Positions 34,189-44,307 are shown, counted from the stretch's first letter. The stretch is DNA of 64,000 bases from an uncultured Pirellulaceae bacterium (GCA_937929805.1 CALFUT010000012.1:160819-224818), one strand, 5' to 3'. Notes: generated by a model from the sequence alone, not told the origin. Program-made: numbers and translations.

Positions 34189-35811
34189 CTATTTGACGTG
34201 ACGATCAAGCACTCGTTTGGCCGCATCACGGCCGCCCCAACCAAACGCAATGGCGATCGCCAACCCAAGGCCACCCAGCAGTGAGCCAAACGCGACGTTG
34301 ATCAACGAAGCGGAAACGCCCACGTGTTGCAACGCGAAACCACCGGCGAAAAAGAAGACAGCCACTTTGGCAATCGTGGAAAGCAGGTCTGCGTTTTCAA
34401 TGCCAGACGACTTGATCTGGTTTGCAGCCAAGTTTGCCAAGTACATTCCAGCCACCAACATGACTAACGCGATCAGAACACGGACCGCAAAAGCAGCAAA
34501 GGTGTTGACGTGTCCCGCAAAGGCGTCCAGCCCCATCATTGGCAACGCCTGCATCAACGAAAGCAATACGATGGCAGCCAAGGTCAGCTTTCCACCGATT
34601 TTGGCCGGTGTTTGATCTGGGTTGGTGTTTCCAAGCTTGAGGCCGAGTTTCTCTGGAACGGAATTGACACCAAATCCCTCTAGTAGGTCTTCGACCAACG
34701 TGGCAACGATTCGTCCAACAAAGAATGCGATTCCAAGAACCACCGCGGCCCCGATGAACCCAGGCAGCAGCGATGAAATGCGTTCAAGGATTGCGCCGGC
34801 AGGTTTGGTAACTGCTTCGATGTCCAAAGCGTTAAGTGCCGCGACGACAACCGGAAGCAATACGAACGAGTAAGCAACCACTCCCAGTAGATCGGATGGT
34901 TGCGACTTTCCTGCAGCACCGCTAATCCCAACTTTTCCGGCCAGCTGGTTGACTCCCAGCGAGGCGGTTAGGTTTGAGACAACTTGCCGAACCAATTTTC
35001 CGACGAATAAACCGATCGCCAGAATGATTCCAGCACCAAAGATGTTTGGAACGTACCCCAGCGCCTTGGTAAACATTTCTTGGACGGGCTCTAAGATGCC
35101 CGGCATCTGCAAAGCGCCTAGGATTGCGGGCAAGAACAAGGCAAACACAATCCAGTAAACGGCTTCCGGCAGCGTTTGGCTCAGCTGAACCGATTCGCCG
35201 CCGCTTGCGGTTGCTCCAAGGCTGGCTTTGCTAGATGGGCTGGATGAAAAATCATCATCGGCATCAATCGAAAAATCGTCATCCGAATCTGATCCAATTG
35301 CTGAATCGACCGCACCACCAACAGCAGATGTCAGCGCCGAAGCGTCTTTGCCTAGAGAAGCGAGGCGCGTGTCGATATCGACTGCCTCGAGTCCTCGCTT
35401 GGATACTTCCTTGAGCACGCGTGCCAATACGTAGGCAACGACTCCAAGGCCTGCAGCACTAAGAATGCGTGGAGCATAAGCAAAGATTTGCTCCAAGAAT
35501 GCATTCAAAGGCTCGGAGACCACCGGCAGCTTCAGTGCGTTGAAAAACGCAATGAACACAAACAGCATCAGCAAGTAGAAAACTAACTTTGCGACGACTT
35601 TAGAAGCGTCGACTTTTCCATCTGAAGAAATCAGACGGCTGATTCGATCACCGAGTCCGGATTTTCTCAATCCTTTCCCGACAATAAAAGACACGATTTT
35701 CGCGACGATCCAACCGATTACCAGTACCGCTATGGCGGACAGGATTCCGGGCAGAGAGTTTCCTACTTGTCCCGAGATGTTATCCAGCATGGGCTTAAGA
35801 TTTTCTAGCAT
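34189..35811 (-). CDS. CmpX/MscS-type membrane protein with repeated channel helices
   Basis: 540 residues with three or more repeats of the conserved MscS TM-helix module (PF05552 type): ISGQVGNSLPGILSAIAVLV near 13-32 followed by IGWIVAKIV, then YVPNIFGAGIILAIGLFVGK, then SLLPGFIGAAVVLGIAFFVG. A Ser/Asp-rich soluble linker (SDSDDDFSIDADDDF) splits the first repeat from the others. It lacks the MscS beta domain, as does CmpX. It is likely a multi-pass inner-membrane protein in osmotic or membrane-tension response. It is monocistronic with its own terminator. Confidence 0.82.
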   Translation of the reverse strand: MLENLKPMLDNISGQVGNSLPGILSAIAVLVIGWIVAKIVSFIVGKGLRKSGLGDRISRLISSDGKVDASKVVAKLVFYLLMLFVFIAFFNALKLPVVSEPLNAFLEQIFAYAPRILSAAGLGVVAYVLARVLKEVSKRGLEAVDIDTRLASLGKDASALTSAVGGAVDSAIGSDSDDDFSIDADDDFSSSPSSKASLGATASGGESVQLSQTLPEAVYWIVFALFLPAILGALQMPGILEPVQEMFTKALGYVPNIFGAGIILAIGLFVGKLVRQVVSNLTASLGVNQLAGKVGISGAAGKSQPSDLLGVVAYSFVLLPVVVAALNALDIEAVTKPAGAILERISSLLPGFIGAAVVLGIAFFVGRIVATLVEDLLEGFGVNSVPEKLGLKLGNTNPDQTPAKIGGKLTLAAIVLLSLMQALPMMGLDAFAGHVNTFAAFAVRVLIALVMLVAGMYLANLAANQIKSSGIENADLLSTIAKVAVFFFAGGFALQHVGVSASLINVAFGSLLGGLGLAIAIAFGWGGRDAAKRVLDRHVK

Positions 35812-36185
35812 TCCTTATTAACTCCAATTGATAGGAAGTGGGGCCTGCCGAAGCGGGCGTGAAACGTTTTTAAGACGCTATGTTGTTCAGGCTTAGATTG
35901 TCAGGCAAGGTTGGTCCGCTTGGTGGTGGGACCTTGTGCTTTGTGACTACTAAAAATTCGGGTTTGCCTTCAGCAGAAACTATTTGATCACAATGCTAAC
36001 GATCACCGGGCACCCCGAAAATTAAGGTGTCACAAAGCACTAGTTGTTATTTGAATCACGATCAGCGAATCCGAATCGTGTTCTGTTACCGATTTTCCCG
36101 TGAACGAAGTGACGATAAGTGATAATTGGATCAAGCTTTGTCGCAGACGATTCCAAGGCACGGCGACGCGTAAAATGGAATGTTA
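35812..36185. other. Intergenic region with spaced 12-bp inverted repeat
   Basis: GTGCTTTGTGAC (35936-35947) and its exact reverse complement (36029-36040) lie 81 bp apart upstream of the MscS-like gene. Nothing else is evident. Confidence 0.5.
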
Positions 36186-37310
36186 TTACTGGGCATTCGT
36201 TGATTTCAAGCTTTTCAAGTACTTTTGGTCAGCGTCGCTGAACCGCTCGATAGGAACCTGGTAAAGTTGCTTGTTCAAAAAGCTGCGGACGACAACTTGT
36301 TCGTCCTCGATCCACTTAATAAACGCCAGCTTCGAACGGTTCCCACGGCTTGAAACGTACTCACGGTACTGCTCTGTGGCCGACGGGCGGTTAGCACGTC
36401 GTGAAGTTTCGATTAAGTTCGATCGCCCCGGTTTTGTGTTCTCGGATGGAGCGCTTGCGGTGCCACGGCTTTTGCGGATCTGGGCGAATTTTGCGTTTAG
36501 TTGCTGAAGTTGGTTGTTGGCGTCGTCAAGTTCTCGCTTCTGGCTAGTGAAGCTAGCTTGAGCTGTGTCTAACGCAGTCGCGAGTTCTTTGACGCGATTT
36601 TGAAGCCGGCTCTTTTCTTCGTTGGCTTCCGCAAGCAATTTTTCACTCGCAGCGACGAGTGCTTCGGCCGTTTTGGTGTTGTCTGGGCCGGTGCTCTGCT
36701 GGGCCATCGCAAGTTGTTCGTTTTTAGATTCCAGATCTGAAAACTCACGTGCAAGCTGCGATTTTTCATCCTGAAGAAGTTTGAACCTGTCTTCCAAACG
36801 GGTGTAGTCATCCTTCGCTTCCCGAAGTTGCGTAGACATCGACGCAATTTGACCTTGCCCATTCTGCATAGAATTTTGCTGGAGCCGCTTCTTTAGCTCA
36901 TCGATTTCCTTTTGCTGCTCAAACTTCAGGCTCTCAAATTCGGTCGCTTTGAGCGAAAGGTTTTCATTCTCTTTTTGCAAATTTGAAATTGTGGATTCGA
37001 ACTCAACGACTTTTTGGCCCCACTGCACATCTTGCTGACCTAGCTCGCTATGTGAAGAAGTCGTTGTGTCCGATTTTTCATCTTCAGTCAGTAAGTCAAT
37101 CATTCCCTCTGACTGGCTGTCACCGGAAGACTCGTTGTCTGCAAGAGCCGCGACCGAACCTAGCCGGTCAGGAGTACCACCCTGAACAGCCATGCCACTG
37201 TCTTGGGCAGGGAAGAACATTAGGAACAGGTGGCCTAGCAGCCACGCAGGAAGCAGGGTTGCCACTAGAAGGAAAACGAGCGTGTCACAAACGCTACCAG
37301 ATCGACGCAT
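36186..37310 (-). CDS. Membrane-anchored coiled coil with C-terminal SHD1-like domain
   Basis: 374 residues. One N-terminal membrane segment (TLVFLLVATLLPAWLLGHLF, about 10-29), an acidic linker, then a long heptad-rich coiled coil about 90-285 (for example NLQKENENLSLKATEFESLK). The last about 55 residues (YVSSRGNRSKLAFIKWIEDE then QVVVRSFLNKQLYQVPIERF and SDADQKYLKSL) follow the SHD1-like pattern of a beta barrel ending in a P-x-x-x-x-S-x-x-D-x-x-Y-L motif. It is probably a periplasmic scaffold; no enzymatic motif. A second SHD1-like protein lies at 13494-15641. Confidence 0.75.
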   Translation of the reverse strand: MRRSGSVCDTLVFLLVATLLPAWLLGHLFLMFFPAQDSGMAVQGGTPDRLGSVAALADNESSGDSQSEGMIDLLTEDEKSDTTTSSHSELGQQDVQWGQKVVEFESTISNLQKENENLSLKATEFESLKFEQQKEIDELKKRLQQNSMQNGQGQIASMSTQLREAKDDYTRLEDRFKLLQDEKSQLAREFSDLESKNEQLAMAQQSTGPDNTKTAEALVAASEKLLAEANEEKSRLQNRVKELATALDTAQASFTSQKRELDDANNQLQQLNAKFAQIRKSRGTASAPSENTKPGRSNLIETSRRANRPSATEQYREYVSSRGNRSKLAFIKWIEDEQVVVRSFLNKQLYQVPIERFSDADQKYLKSLKSTNAQ

Positions 37311-37928
37311 GATCGGAATCCGTGCAGGGAAAATGGAAGGGACAGAATCCCTACTTTACCAACATCCGAGGTGTCGAACAACTATCACGAATTTGGCGAG
37401 AGTTTCCAGTTTAAAACATCCCGCTGGCGGAGAAAATCAGTCCCTTCGCACGTTGGCAGTCCATTGCCAAAAGGAGCGACTAAGGCAGGCCGGTCGCTTA
37501 TCGCGGCTGTTCGCTGGATTGAACACTTGCCTTGTCGAGCCCCTTTTTTAATGGTCTTGATCGGCAAAGTTCAGCTGGATCGCGCAAGTTGAATTCGACA
37601 AATTGCTAAAAGTAGATGTAGCAAAAGAATTGCCGTAGCACATTGTTGTTCACTCTTGAGAGAACCACAATTTTGGCGGCAGTTTTGGCGAGTTGGGTTG
37701 AACGTTCGGGATGCGTCGACTTTTCAATTTTTTACAATTGAAACTGAGAAGCGTGAAAAAAACGATATGCGTTGCGTCGTGGGGCAGCGAGGTCGTTTGA
37801 AATTTGGTTGCTTACCAACAAAAAAACGCGCCACGATTTCCGCAGCCGGAGTGAGTACCGAGCGGTTCGAGGCGCGACTTGAGGGCGTTGTTTTCGATAC
37901 CCGCCGTCGGTGCGGGCAGATTGAGTGA
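37311..37928. other. Intergenic region between xylA and the SHD1 coiled-coil gene
   Basis: 618 bp. A small plus-strand frame at 37656-37928 has no ribosome site, no family resemblance and ends against xylA, so it is not called. No clear terminator for xylA; a weak CCCGC/GCGGG hairpin lies near 37902-37918. Confidence 0.4.
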
Positions 37929-39239
37929 TTAGATGAAGCGGTTGACGTAATTTTCAAGGTACTCTTGGCGTCCGCTGGAATTTGGAGCGGCTTCGCCTTT
38001 CTCAATCATGTAAGCGGACAGCGATTCAAAATCGTGCTTGCCTGCTTCGATGTCCGATCCTAAACCGCTGTTCCAGCTGCCGTATCGTTCGTCTTGGAAA
38101 TTTTTAAGGCCTCCATCCGCTCGAATGGCCGCCGCAATTCTCAAACCGCGTGCGAACGAGTCCATGCCACCAATGTGTGCGTGAAACAGGTCCATCGGAT
38201 CGGTGCTCTCGCGGCGTAGCTTAGCGTCAAAGTTAACGCCGCCTGCACCAAGTCCGCCGTGCTTTAAGATGGCCAGCATGCAACGAGTTGTCAGGTAGAT
38301 GTCGGTTGGGAACTGGTCGGTGTCCCAGCCAAGCAGCAGGTCGCCGGTGTTGGCATCGATCGAACCCAGACACCCCTGCCCTCCTGCGTAGTCAAGTTCG
38401 TGCATCATCGAATGACCGGCAAGAGTGGCGTGGTTGGTTTCGATGTTTAGCTTGAACCGATCCATCAACCCGTACGCACGAAGGAAATTGATGCACGCCG
38501 CGGCATCGCTATCGTACTGATGCTTGGTTGGCTCTTTGGGTTTTGGCTCGATTAGAAACGTTCCGTTGAAGTCGATTTTCTTGCTGTAGTCGACCGCCAT
38601 GTTTAAGAACTGACCCAAGTGGGCCATTTCTCGTTTCATGTCTGTGTTGTACAGATTCATGTAGCCTTCACGACCACCCCAAAAGACGTAGTTCTCACCC
38701 CCCAGCCGCGTGGTGACTTCCATCGCCTTTTTCACTTGGGCTGCCGCGTAAGCGAACACGTCCGCATTGCAGCTGGTGGCGGCTCCATGCATAAAGCGCG
38801 GGTTGGAGAACATGTTGGCGGTGCCCCACAGCAGTTTGATGCCGGTCCGCTGTTGCTCTTCTTCCAGCACATCAACGACAGCGTCTAGGTTGGCATGGGA
38901 TTCAGCCAGCGTCGAACCTTCGGGGGCGACATCGCGGTCATGGAAAGCGTAAAACGGTGCGCCAAGTTTCTCCATGAACTCGAAAGCGACTCGGACTCGA
39001 TTTTGTGCATTCTGAACGCTGTCCGTGCCGTCTTCCCAATCACGCGTAATGGTAGGCATGCCAAAGGGGTCGCTGCCGTTGCCACGGAAGGTATGCCAAT
39101 AAACCACGCTAAAGCGCATGTGGTCTTTCATGGACTTTCCTTCGATGATCTCGTCCTCGTTGTACCAGCGGAACGCCAGCGGGTTGGTCGAGTCAGGACC
39201 TTCGTATTGGATCTTGGAAACGTCGGGGAAAGCGGCCAT
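37929..39239 (-). CDS. xylA: Xylose isomerase
   Basis: Interconverts D-xylose and D-xylulose (and glucose/fructose) using two divalent metals. From ATG 39239, preceded by AAGGAA, it is 436 residues, the usual class II size; the frame opens 17 codons earlier. Catalytic His lies in [13 protein letters not shown]. Metal and sugar motifs include [31 protein letters not shown] and [14 protein letters not shown]. No xylulokinase or xylose transporter is adjacent. It lies 93 bp downstream of an SDR gene on the same strand, so cotranscription is possible. Confidence 0.96.
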   Translation of the reverse strand: MAAFPDVSKIQYEGPDSTNPLAFRWYNEDEIIEGKSMKDHMRFSVVYWHTFRGNGSDPFGMPTITRDWEDGTDSVQNAQNRVRVAFEFMEKLGAPFYAFHDRDVAPEGSTLAESHANLDAVVDVLEEEQQRTGIKLLWGTANMFSNPRFMHGAATSCNADVFAYAAAQVKKAMEVTTRLGGENYVFWGGREGYMNLYNTDMKREMAHLGQFLNMAVDYSKKIDFNGTFLIEPKPKEPTKHQYDSDAAACINFLRAYGLMDRFKLNIETNHATLAGHSMMHELDYAGGQGCLGSIDANTGDLLLGWDTDQFPTDIYLTTRCMLAILKHGGLGAGGVNFDAKLRRESTDPMDLFHAHIGGMDSFARGLRIAAAIRADGGLKNFQDERYGSWNSGLGSDIEAGKHDFESLSAYMIEKGEAAPNSSGRQEYLENYVNRFI

Positions 39240-39332
39240 CAATTGAATTCCTTGGTGTGTCGGTAACGAAACGAACCCAGATTGTGACACCCGTTACGCG
39301 TTTGCTCAAGCCATTGTCGCAAAGGAGCAAAA

Positions 39333-40157
39333 TTAATCCTTGCCGGTACTGAATCGTCTGAGCAACCAGTCTCCAGCGGCCGACGAAATTTGAGCGACCG
39401 CAAACAGGATTCTTGTTTTGGACGGAACGATCAGCTCTGCCTGCCGTCGCTGCTCGGCGGCAACAATTTTTTCTGCAAGAAGTTCCGGTGCGATTCCGTT
39501 TATCTTTGCCCCAGCGCCTGGTTGACGAGCAGCCTCAGAAACGTCCGCCGCTTGATCGTCGTATCGCGTTCCCGCGTCGGGACGTTGGATTGGGCCCGGC
39601 ATGACATGAAGTACGTTGATGTTCTCTGGCCCCTCCAAGCGAAGCTGATGCGTGTAGGCCGCAAGCGCGTGTTTGCTGGCTGAGTACGGAGCCATCCACG
39701 GCCACGCAGTCTTCGATGCGAGCGAGCCAATGTTGACCAGACTGCCGGACGATTGCTTGAGCAGCGGCAGTGCGAACTGGGTGCAGCGGACAGCCGAGTA
39801 AAAATTCAGCTGCATCAATTCGTCATATAGCTCGATCGAGCAATCCATGACCGAAGCGCGAGCAGATTTGCCGACGTTGTTCACCCACACGTCCAGTCGA
39901 CCAAACAGAGACTCAATTTGAGCGACCGCGTGTTGCACGCTTGAGTCGTCTGTGACATCGGCCACGATTGGGATGATTTTGTGCCCTGCTCCGCAGAGTA
40001 ATTTGGTCACCTCGGCCAAGCGTTGTTCGTTCCTGGCAAGCATGACGACGGTGGCTCCCGTTTCTGCGTAGGCGGTCACGATTGCTTTGCCTAGCCCATC
40101 CGAGCCACCCGTGACCGCAACGATTCGGCCGTTCGAATTGGAGGGCGTTGCTAGCAA
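39333..40157 (-). CDS. Short-chain dehydrogenase/reductase
   Basis: 274 residues, Rossmann fold, NAD(P)-dependent. TGGSDGLG is the cofactor loop (about 16-23); ADVTDDSS binds the adenine ring region; NNVG replaces the common NNAG; the catalytic Ser lies in NIGSLASKT and Tyr-Lys in YSASKHALAAY. The Arg in LARNEQRL suggests NADPH preference. A hydrophobic C-terminus (ILFAVAQISSAAGDWLLRRF) may touch the membrane. Substrate unknown. It lies upstream of xylA on the same strand and divergent from the SLBB-like lipoprotein. Confidence 0.88.
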   Translation of the reverse strand: MLATPSNSNGRIVAVTGGSDGLGKAIVTAYAETGATVVMLARNEQRLAEVTKLLCGAGHKIIPIVADVTDDSSVQHAVAQIESLFGRLDVWVNNVGKSARASVMDCSIELYDELMQLNFYSAVRCTQFALPLLKQSSGSLVNIGSLASKTAWPWMAPYSASKHALAAYTHQLRLEGPENINVLHVMPGPIQRPDAGTRYDDQAADVSEAARQPGAGAKINGIAPELLAEKIVAAEQRRQAELIVPSKTRILFAVAQISSAAGDWLLRRFSTGKD

Positions 40158-40297
40158 ACGTTTGGGGCCGATCTTTGCCTGATGAGGAAGAAACGCTAAA
40201 TGGAAGGATCGTCGTCGCGGTGTGCGGCGGACTTCGACCTTGACAGGTTTAACTCAAACGGCAGAGGCTGGCAATGCTGACACGTGCATCATCAAAA

Positions 40298-40780
40298 ATG
40301 AGTCGAGCAAAAGCGTCTGTGGGCGTTGCTTTTGCACTGTTGATCACTACGGTTGGCTGCGGCACGTTGAAGTTGCCCGCCGCGTTTGAAGGCTTTGTTC
40401 CGGTCAGCAAATCTGCTGCGGATGATGCCGAAAGCAAGTCCCGCGAAAAGTCACGGGGGACATTTGAAGTAATGATGAAGCCCCGATATGGAAAAGGCGG
40501 CAAATCAACTCAAACGCTTGAGGGCACCGTGTTGCTGCAGGATGTTTTGGAAGCAAGCGGAGCGGTAAAAAAATACCGAGCCATGGAGATCACGATCTAC
40601 CGTCCCGTGAAAGGTTCTCCAATTCCTTTGCAAATGCAGTGCGCTTACGACTCGCGTAAGGATTCTGTTTCGCAAGCGGAAAATTATGAGATCTACGCCG
40701 GAGATCAAATCTTGATCGAAGAGGTGTCGAGTTTGAAAATTGGCAAGCTGATCGATGATCTTTCGCCGCTTGATCGGTAG
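40298..40780 (+). CDS. Small lipoprotein with SLBB-like domain
   Basis: 160 residues from ATG 40298 (ATG 40274 would add eight residues). A signal segment ends in TVGC with Cys21 as lipidated residue. The segment TVLLQDVLEASGAVKKYRAM then EITIYRP ... YEIYAGDQILIEE follows the SLBB pattern (leader helix, aG, strand ending in R, then GDxIxV) found in outer-membrane polysaccharide export proteins. The export domain itself (Poly_export) is absent. It is thus a lone SLBB module; a glycan-binding or export accessory role is inference. rnpB follows 87 bp downstream. Confidence 0.65.
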   Translation: MSRAKASVGVAFALLITTVGCGTLKLPAAFEGFVPVSKSAADDAESKSREKSRGTFEVMMKPRYGKGGKSTQTLEGTVLLQDVLEASGAVKKYRAMEITIYRPVKGSPIPLQMQCAYDSRKDSVSQAENYEIYAGDQILIEEVSSLKIGKLIDDLSPLDR

Positions 40781-40867
40781 ATGCTTGCGAGCCTGCTCGG
40801 AAACCGCCTCGGTTTGAGCTGACCGTGGGACGTGGATTTGTTCGAGCTTCTGAAGTACCATAAGCCC

Positions 40868-41247
40868 GCGAAGTTGGTCAGACGATCGCTGGTGCGAATC
40901 TTCGGTTTCGCGCGAGAGGAAAGTCCGGGCTCCGCAGGACAGGATGGTCGATAACGTCGACCGATCGTGAGATCAGGGCAAGTGCAGCAGAAAGCAAACC
41001 GCCGTGATGCATCTTTGGTGTTTCAAGGTAAGGGTGAAACGGTGAGGTAAGAGCTCACCAGCGTCGGTGGTGACATTGGCGGCTAGGTAAACCCCATCCG
41101 GAGCAAGGCCGAACAGAAAGCAGTGGCGGTCCGTCGCGTGATGACTTTCGGGTAGGCTGCTTGAGCCATCCAGCAATGGTTGGCCTAGATAAATGATTGT
41201 CACTGGTTTCGGCCAGCAACAAGACCCGGCTTATTGACCAACTTCGC
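40868..41247 (+). ncRNA. rnpB: RNase P RNA, bacterial type A
   Basis: Catalytic RNA that matures tRNA 5' ends. P1 is a perfect 12-bp helix, GCGAAGTTGGTC (40868-40879) with GACCAACTTCGC (41236-41247). Conserved core blocks occur in order: GAGGAAAGTCCGGGCTCC near 40916, GCAGGACAGGATGG after it, a GGGTGAAACGGTGAGGTAAG block near 41031-41051, ACAGAAA near 41115, AGATAAATGATTG near 41187, and AAGACCCGGCTTAT near the 3' end. About 380 nt is normal. Small open frames across it are meaningless. Six T follow P1 directly. Confidence 0.95.
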
Positions 41248-41253
41248 TTTTTT
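41236..41253 (+). terminator. rnpB 3' end with T run
   Basis: The 3' strand of P1 is followed at once by six T, so transcription probably ends here. Beyond it, up to mutS at 41569, only a gacaggat-type inverted repeat is seen. Confidence 0.55.
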
Positions 41254-41305
41254 GTCTTTCCAAGGATAAGTTTGGATCGCTGATTCAGATCGAGATTCTT
41301 TTTTT

Positions 41306-41373
41306 GACAGGATGAACAGGATCGACAGGATGTCGGGCGCATAGAACATCCCGTTCATCCTATAAGTCCTGTC
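41306..41373. repeat. Dispersed inverted repeat, gacaggat family
   Basis: GACAGGATGAACAGGATCGA then CAGGATGT on the left is mirrored by ACATCCCGTTCATCCTATAA then GTCCTGTC on the right. Related to 16123-16210. Confidence 0.75.
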
Positions 41374-41568
41374 AGTAATTCATGCGAAGATCGCCCAAGA
41401 CGTCAGCATGTGCTGAGTGGAGCACGTTAGTGTTTTCGGGCTTGGAGAATTAACCTCGAATGAACACAGATTTTCACGGCAAGATTTTGGGGGCGTGTAG
41501 ATGGTTGCAGATTCTTGACTAAGTCAGCCGCGGTCAGACTAACAATAGCAACCATTATTTGAAGAACG

Positions 41569-44307
41569 TTATTGCTCGACGCGTTCTTTTTTTTTGTCCG
41601 AGGCTTCGGAGGGCGGTTCGGTTAGCTCTTGCTGCCATTGGTGCAGCATTTCGAGAGCATTCATGGGAGTCATCTCGGTGGGCTCGAGCGAGCGAATTTT
41701 GTCGAGCAGCGGGTGGGGCTCCAGCCCGAATAGCGTCATTTGAATCTCGCCACCGGAAGGTCGGGAACTTGCTGAGGGTTGGTCGGCCGATGTGATCGCT
41801 TGCTGATTGCGCTGAACATCCGAACTCGATTCAAGCTTCTCAAGGATTTGTTCGGCTCGTTGATTGACCCAGTTGGGAACGCCAGCGAGTCGCGAAACAT
41901 GAATTCCATAACTGCGGTCGGCTCCTCCGGGAACAATTTTATGAAGGAAGACAATTTTGTCCTCCCATTCCTTGACGGCCACGTTGTAGTTGACAACGCC
42001 GGACAGACTGTCTTCCAGCTTGGTTAATTCGTGGTAGTGAGTCGCGAACAGGGTTCGGCAGTTGGTCGAGTCATGCAGGAATTCAACGATTGCCCACGCC
42101 AGCGAAACGCCATCGTAGGTGCTGGTGCCTCGACCGATTTCGTCCAGAATCACGAGGCTGCGTTTGGTGGCGGTGTTAAGGATCCGAGCGGTTTCGGTCA
42201 TCTCGACCATGAACGTACTTTGGCCTTTTGCCAATTCATCGCTGGCACCGACGCGAGCAAAAATCTTATCGACGATTCCAAGCGTTGCGGACTTGGCGGG
42301 GACGAAGCTACCGACCTGCCCCATCAACGAGATCAATGCGACTTGACGGATGTACGTGCTCTTACCGGCCATGTTCGGACCGGTGATCAGGTGCAGGAAA
42401 CCAGTTGGCGCTTCATTGGCAGTTTCGGCATTCTTCGTATCGGTGTTTTGTGGCGGGCAGCAGTGAGTGTCGTTCGGGATGAAGGCGCCCAGCGGTTCGA
42501 CGATGTCCAAGACCGGGTGCCGACCATCGACGATGTGCGTTTGCTCGTCTTCCACCATGGTTGGGCGGCAGTAACCTTGCTCGCTGGCCAGTTGAGCCAA
42601 GCCGGTAAGCGTGTCCAACGTCGCGATGATTTCGGCGTTGGACTTGAGCCGCGCGGTGTGAGCTTTGACCAGTTCGCGGAGTGACTGGAACAATTGATGT
42701 TCTAGTTGCTGAGCTTGCTCGTCCGCTGAAAGGACTTTCTCTTCGTACTCTTTCAGTTCGGGCGTGATGTAGCGTTCGGCATTCTTGAGCGTCTGCTTGC
42801 GAATGAAATCGGCAGGGATTTTATCGCGGTGCAGGTGCGTGACCTCTAGGTAATAGCCAAACACTTTGTTGAAGCCAACTTTCAAGCTGGGAATGCCAGT
42901 CTGTTCGCAGATGGTTTGCTGGTAGTTGGCGATCCACTGCTTGCCTCCGGCGGCGAGTGACCGCAGTTCGTCGAGCCGGCTGTCGTAGCCCTCGCGAACG
43001 AACCCAGAGTCTTTCGCTTGGGCGGGGCACGGATCGATCAACGCCGCATCGATTTCAGCTCGCAGGTCACTGCACAGATCAAGTTCGGCTTCAAGCTGAC
43101 AGAGCCACGGGCTCGTGCGGCCGGTGAGTTTGGCTTTGAGTGCCGGTAAGGCGGCCAGTGTTTTCCCTACGCAACTGATGTCGCGGGGTGTGGCCCGACC
43201 TGTGGCAACCTTGGACAAAAGTCGCTGCAAGTCGAAGATGTCGTTTAGGTATTCTCGCAGGCTGTTTCGAAGCGTGGGCTGGTCGACCAGTTCACCCACA
43301 GCGTCGTGTCGCGTAGCAATTTGTTCAAGGTCCGTGAGCGGATTGCTGATCCATTCTCCCAGCAGGCGGCTGCCCATTGGCGTTTTGCAGCGATCAATCA
43401 CGCCCAGCAACGAACCCTCACGCGTTCCGTGGCGAATCGTTCGGCTTAGTTCCAAGCTTCGCCATGTGGCGGAATCGATCTCTACAAACTGGCTCTGACG
43501 AAAAGGCAGCACATTGTTGAAATGCTCGATCGAGTTGCGTTGCGTTTCACGAAGGTACTCGATGATGGCGCCTGCCGCTCCGATTGCTGATGGTCCGAAC
43601 GGTTCAAGCCCGAAGCCATCGAGCGACGCGACGTCGAAGTGCTGCTTCAGCAATTCGGTCGCTGTCTGAAAACCGAAGCCCCAGTCGGGACGTTCAGTCA
43701 ACATGCAGTCATCTGAGTGGAGGACTAGTTCGTCAAGCTTCGCCCGGTGAGAAGTTGCGACAAGAATTTCCTTTGGCGAAATTCTCGCCAGCAAGTCGGC
43801 AAGCTGCGTTGGCGGGACGGCGGTGGTGAAAAACCGGCCGGTAGAAAGTTCGGCCCATGCGACGCCAGCTAAATTAGCCGCAGTAATTGTTGAGGCACGT
43901 TTCGATTTCGAAGCGGCTGGGAAAGCGACAGCAGCTAGGTAGTTGCACTCGGCGGGGTCTAGCAAAGCCTCGTCGGCCACTGTGCCTGGTGAAACGATCT
44001 GAGTGATTTCACGTTTGACGAGCCCCTTGGCTTCCTTTGGGTCTTCCACTTGTTCGCAAACGGCTACCCGCAGACCAAGCTTGATCAATTTTCCCATGTA
44101 GCCATCAAGCTGATGGTGAGGAAAGCCTGCCATTGGGACTTTGCTGGCTTTGTCTCGCGAGGTCAGGGTAAGCCCAAGAAGTTTTGCTGCTTTGCGGGCG
44201 TCGTCGTGAAAAAGCTCGTAAAAATCGCCCATTCGAAAAAACAGCAGGGCATCACCACATGCCTCTTTCGCTTTCTCGTATTGTTGCATCATCGGAGTTG
44301 ACATCAC
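41569..44307 (-). CDS. mutS: DNA mismatch repair protein MutS
   Basis: Recognises mismatches and starts methyl- or nick-directed repair. 912 residues, slightly longer than the E. coli protein. The mismatch-wedging Phe-x-Glu is F29-Y30-E31 in MGDFYELF. The ATPase has Walker A GPNMAGKST, Walker B LVILDEIGRGTSTYDG and the signature TLFATHYHELTKL. A Ser-rich linker (QAITSADQPSASSRPSGGE) precedes a C-terminal clamp-interaction tail. Two adjacent ATG codons start it (44307 and 44304). It is divergent from the Wzc-like gene across 423 bp, and mutL is not nearby. Confidence 0.97.
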   Translation of the reverse strand: MMSTPMMQQYEKAKEACGDALLFFRMGDFYELFHDDARKAAKLLGLTLTSRDKASKVPMAGFPHHQLDGYMGKLIKLGLRVAVCEQVEDPKEAKGLVKREITQIVSPGTVADEALLDPAECNYLAAVAFPAASKSKRASTITAANLAGVAWAELSTGRFFTTAVPPTQLADLLARISPKEILVATSHRAKLDELVLHSDDCMLTERPDWGFGFQTATELLKQHFDVASLDGFGLEPFGPSAIGAAGAIIEYLRETQRNSIEHFNNVLPFRQSQFVEIDSATWRSLELSRTIRHGTREGSLLGVIDRCKTPMGSRLLGEWISNPLTDLEQIATRHDAVGELVDQPTLRNSLREYLNDIFDLQRLLSKVATGRATPRDISCVGKTLAALPALKAKLTGRTSPWLCQLEAELDLCSDLRAEIDAALIDPCPAQAKDSGFVREGYDSRLDELRSLAAGGKQWIANYQQTICEQTGIPSLKVGFNKVFGYYLEVTHLHRDKIPADFIRKQTLKNAERYITPELKEYEEKVLSADEQAQQLEHQLFQSLRELVKAHTARLKSNAEIIATLDTLTGLAQLASEQGYCRPTMVEDEQTHIVDGRHPVLDIVEPLGAFIPNDTHCCPPQNTDTKNAETANEAPTGFLHLITGPNMAGKSTYIRQVALISLMGQVGSFVPAKSATLGIVDKIFARVGASDELAKGQSTFMVEMTETARILNTATKRSLVILDEIGRGTSTYDGVSLAWAIVEFLHDSTNCRTLFATHYHELTKLEDSLSGVVNYNVAVKEWEDKIVFLHKIVPGGADRSYGIHVSRLAGVPNWVNQRAEQILEKLESSSDVQRNQQAITSADQPSASSRPSGGEIQMTLFGLEPHPLLDKIRSLEPTEMTPMNALEMLHQWQQELTEPPSEASDKKKERVEQ

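Noticed and set aside
37656..37928. Plus-strand 90-residue frame between xylA and the SHD1 gene
   Set aside because: No ribosome site, no recognisable family, unusual composition, and it ends against the convergent xylA stop.
40973..41203. Minus-strand 76-residue open frame
   Set aside because: It lies wholly within rnpB, antisense to conserved RNase P RNA blocks.
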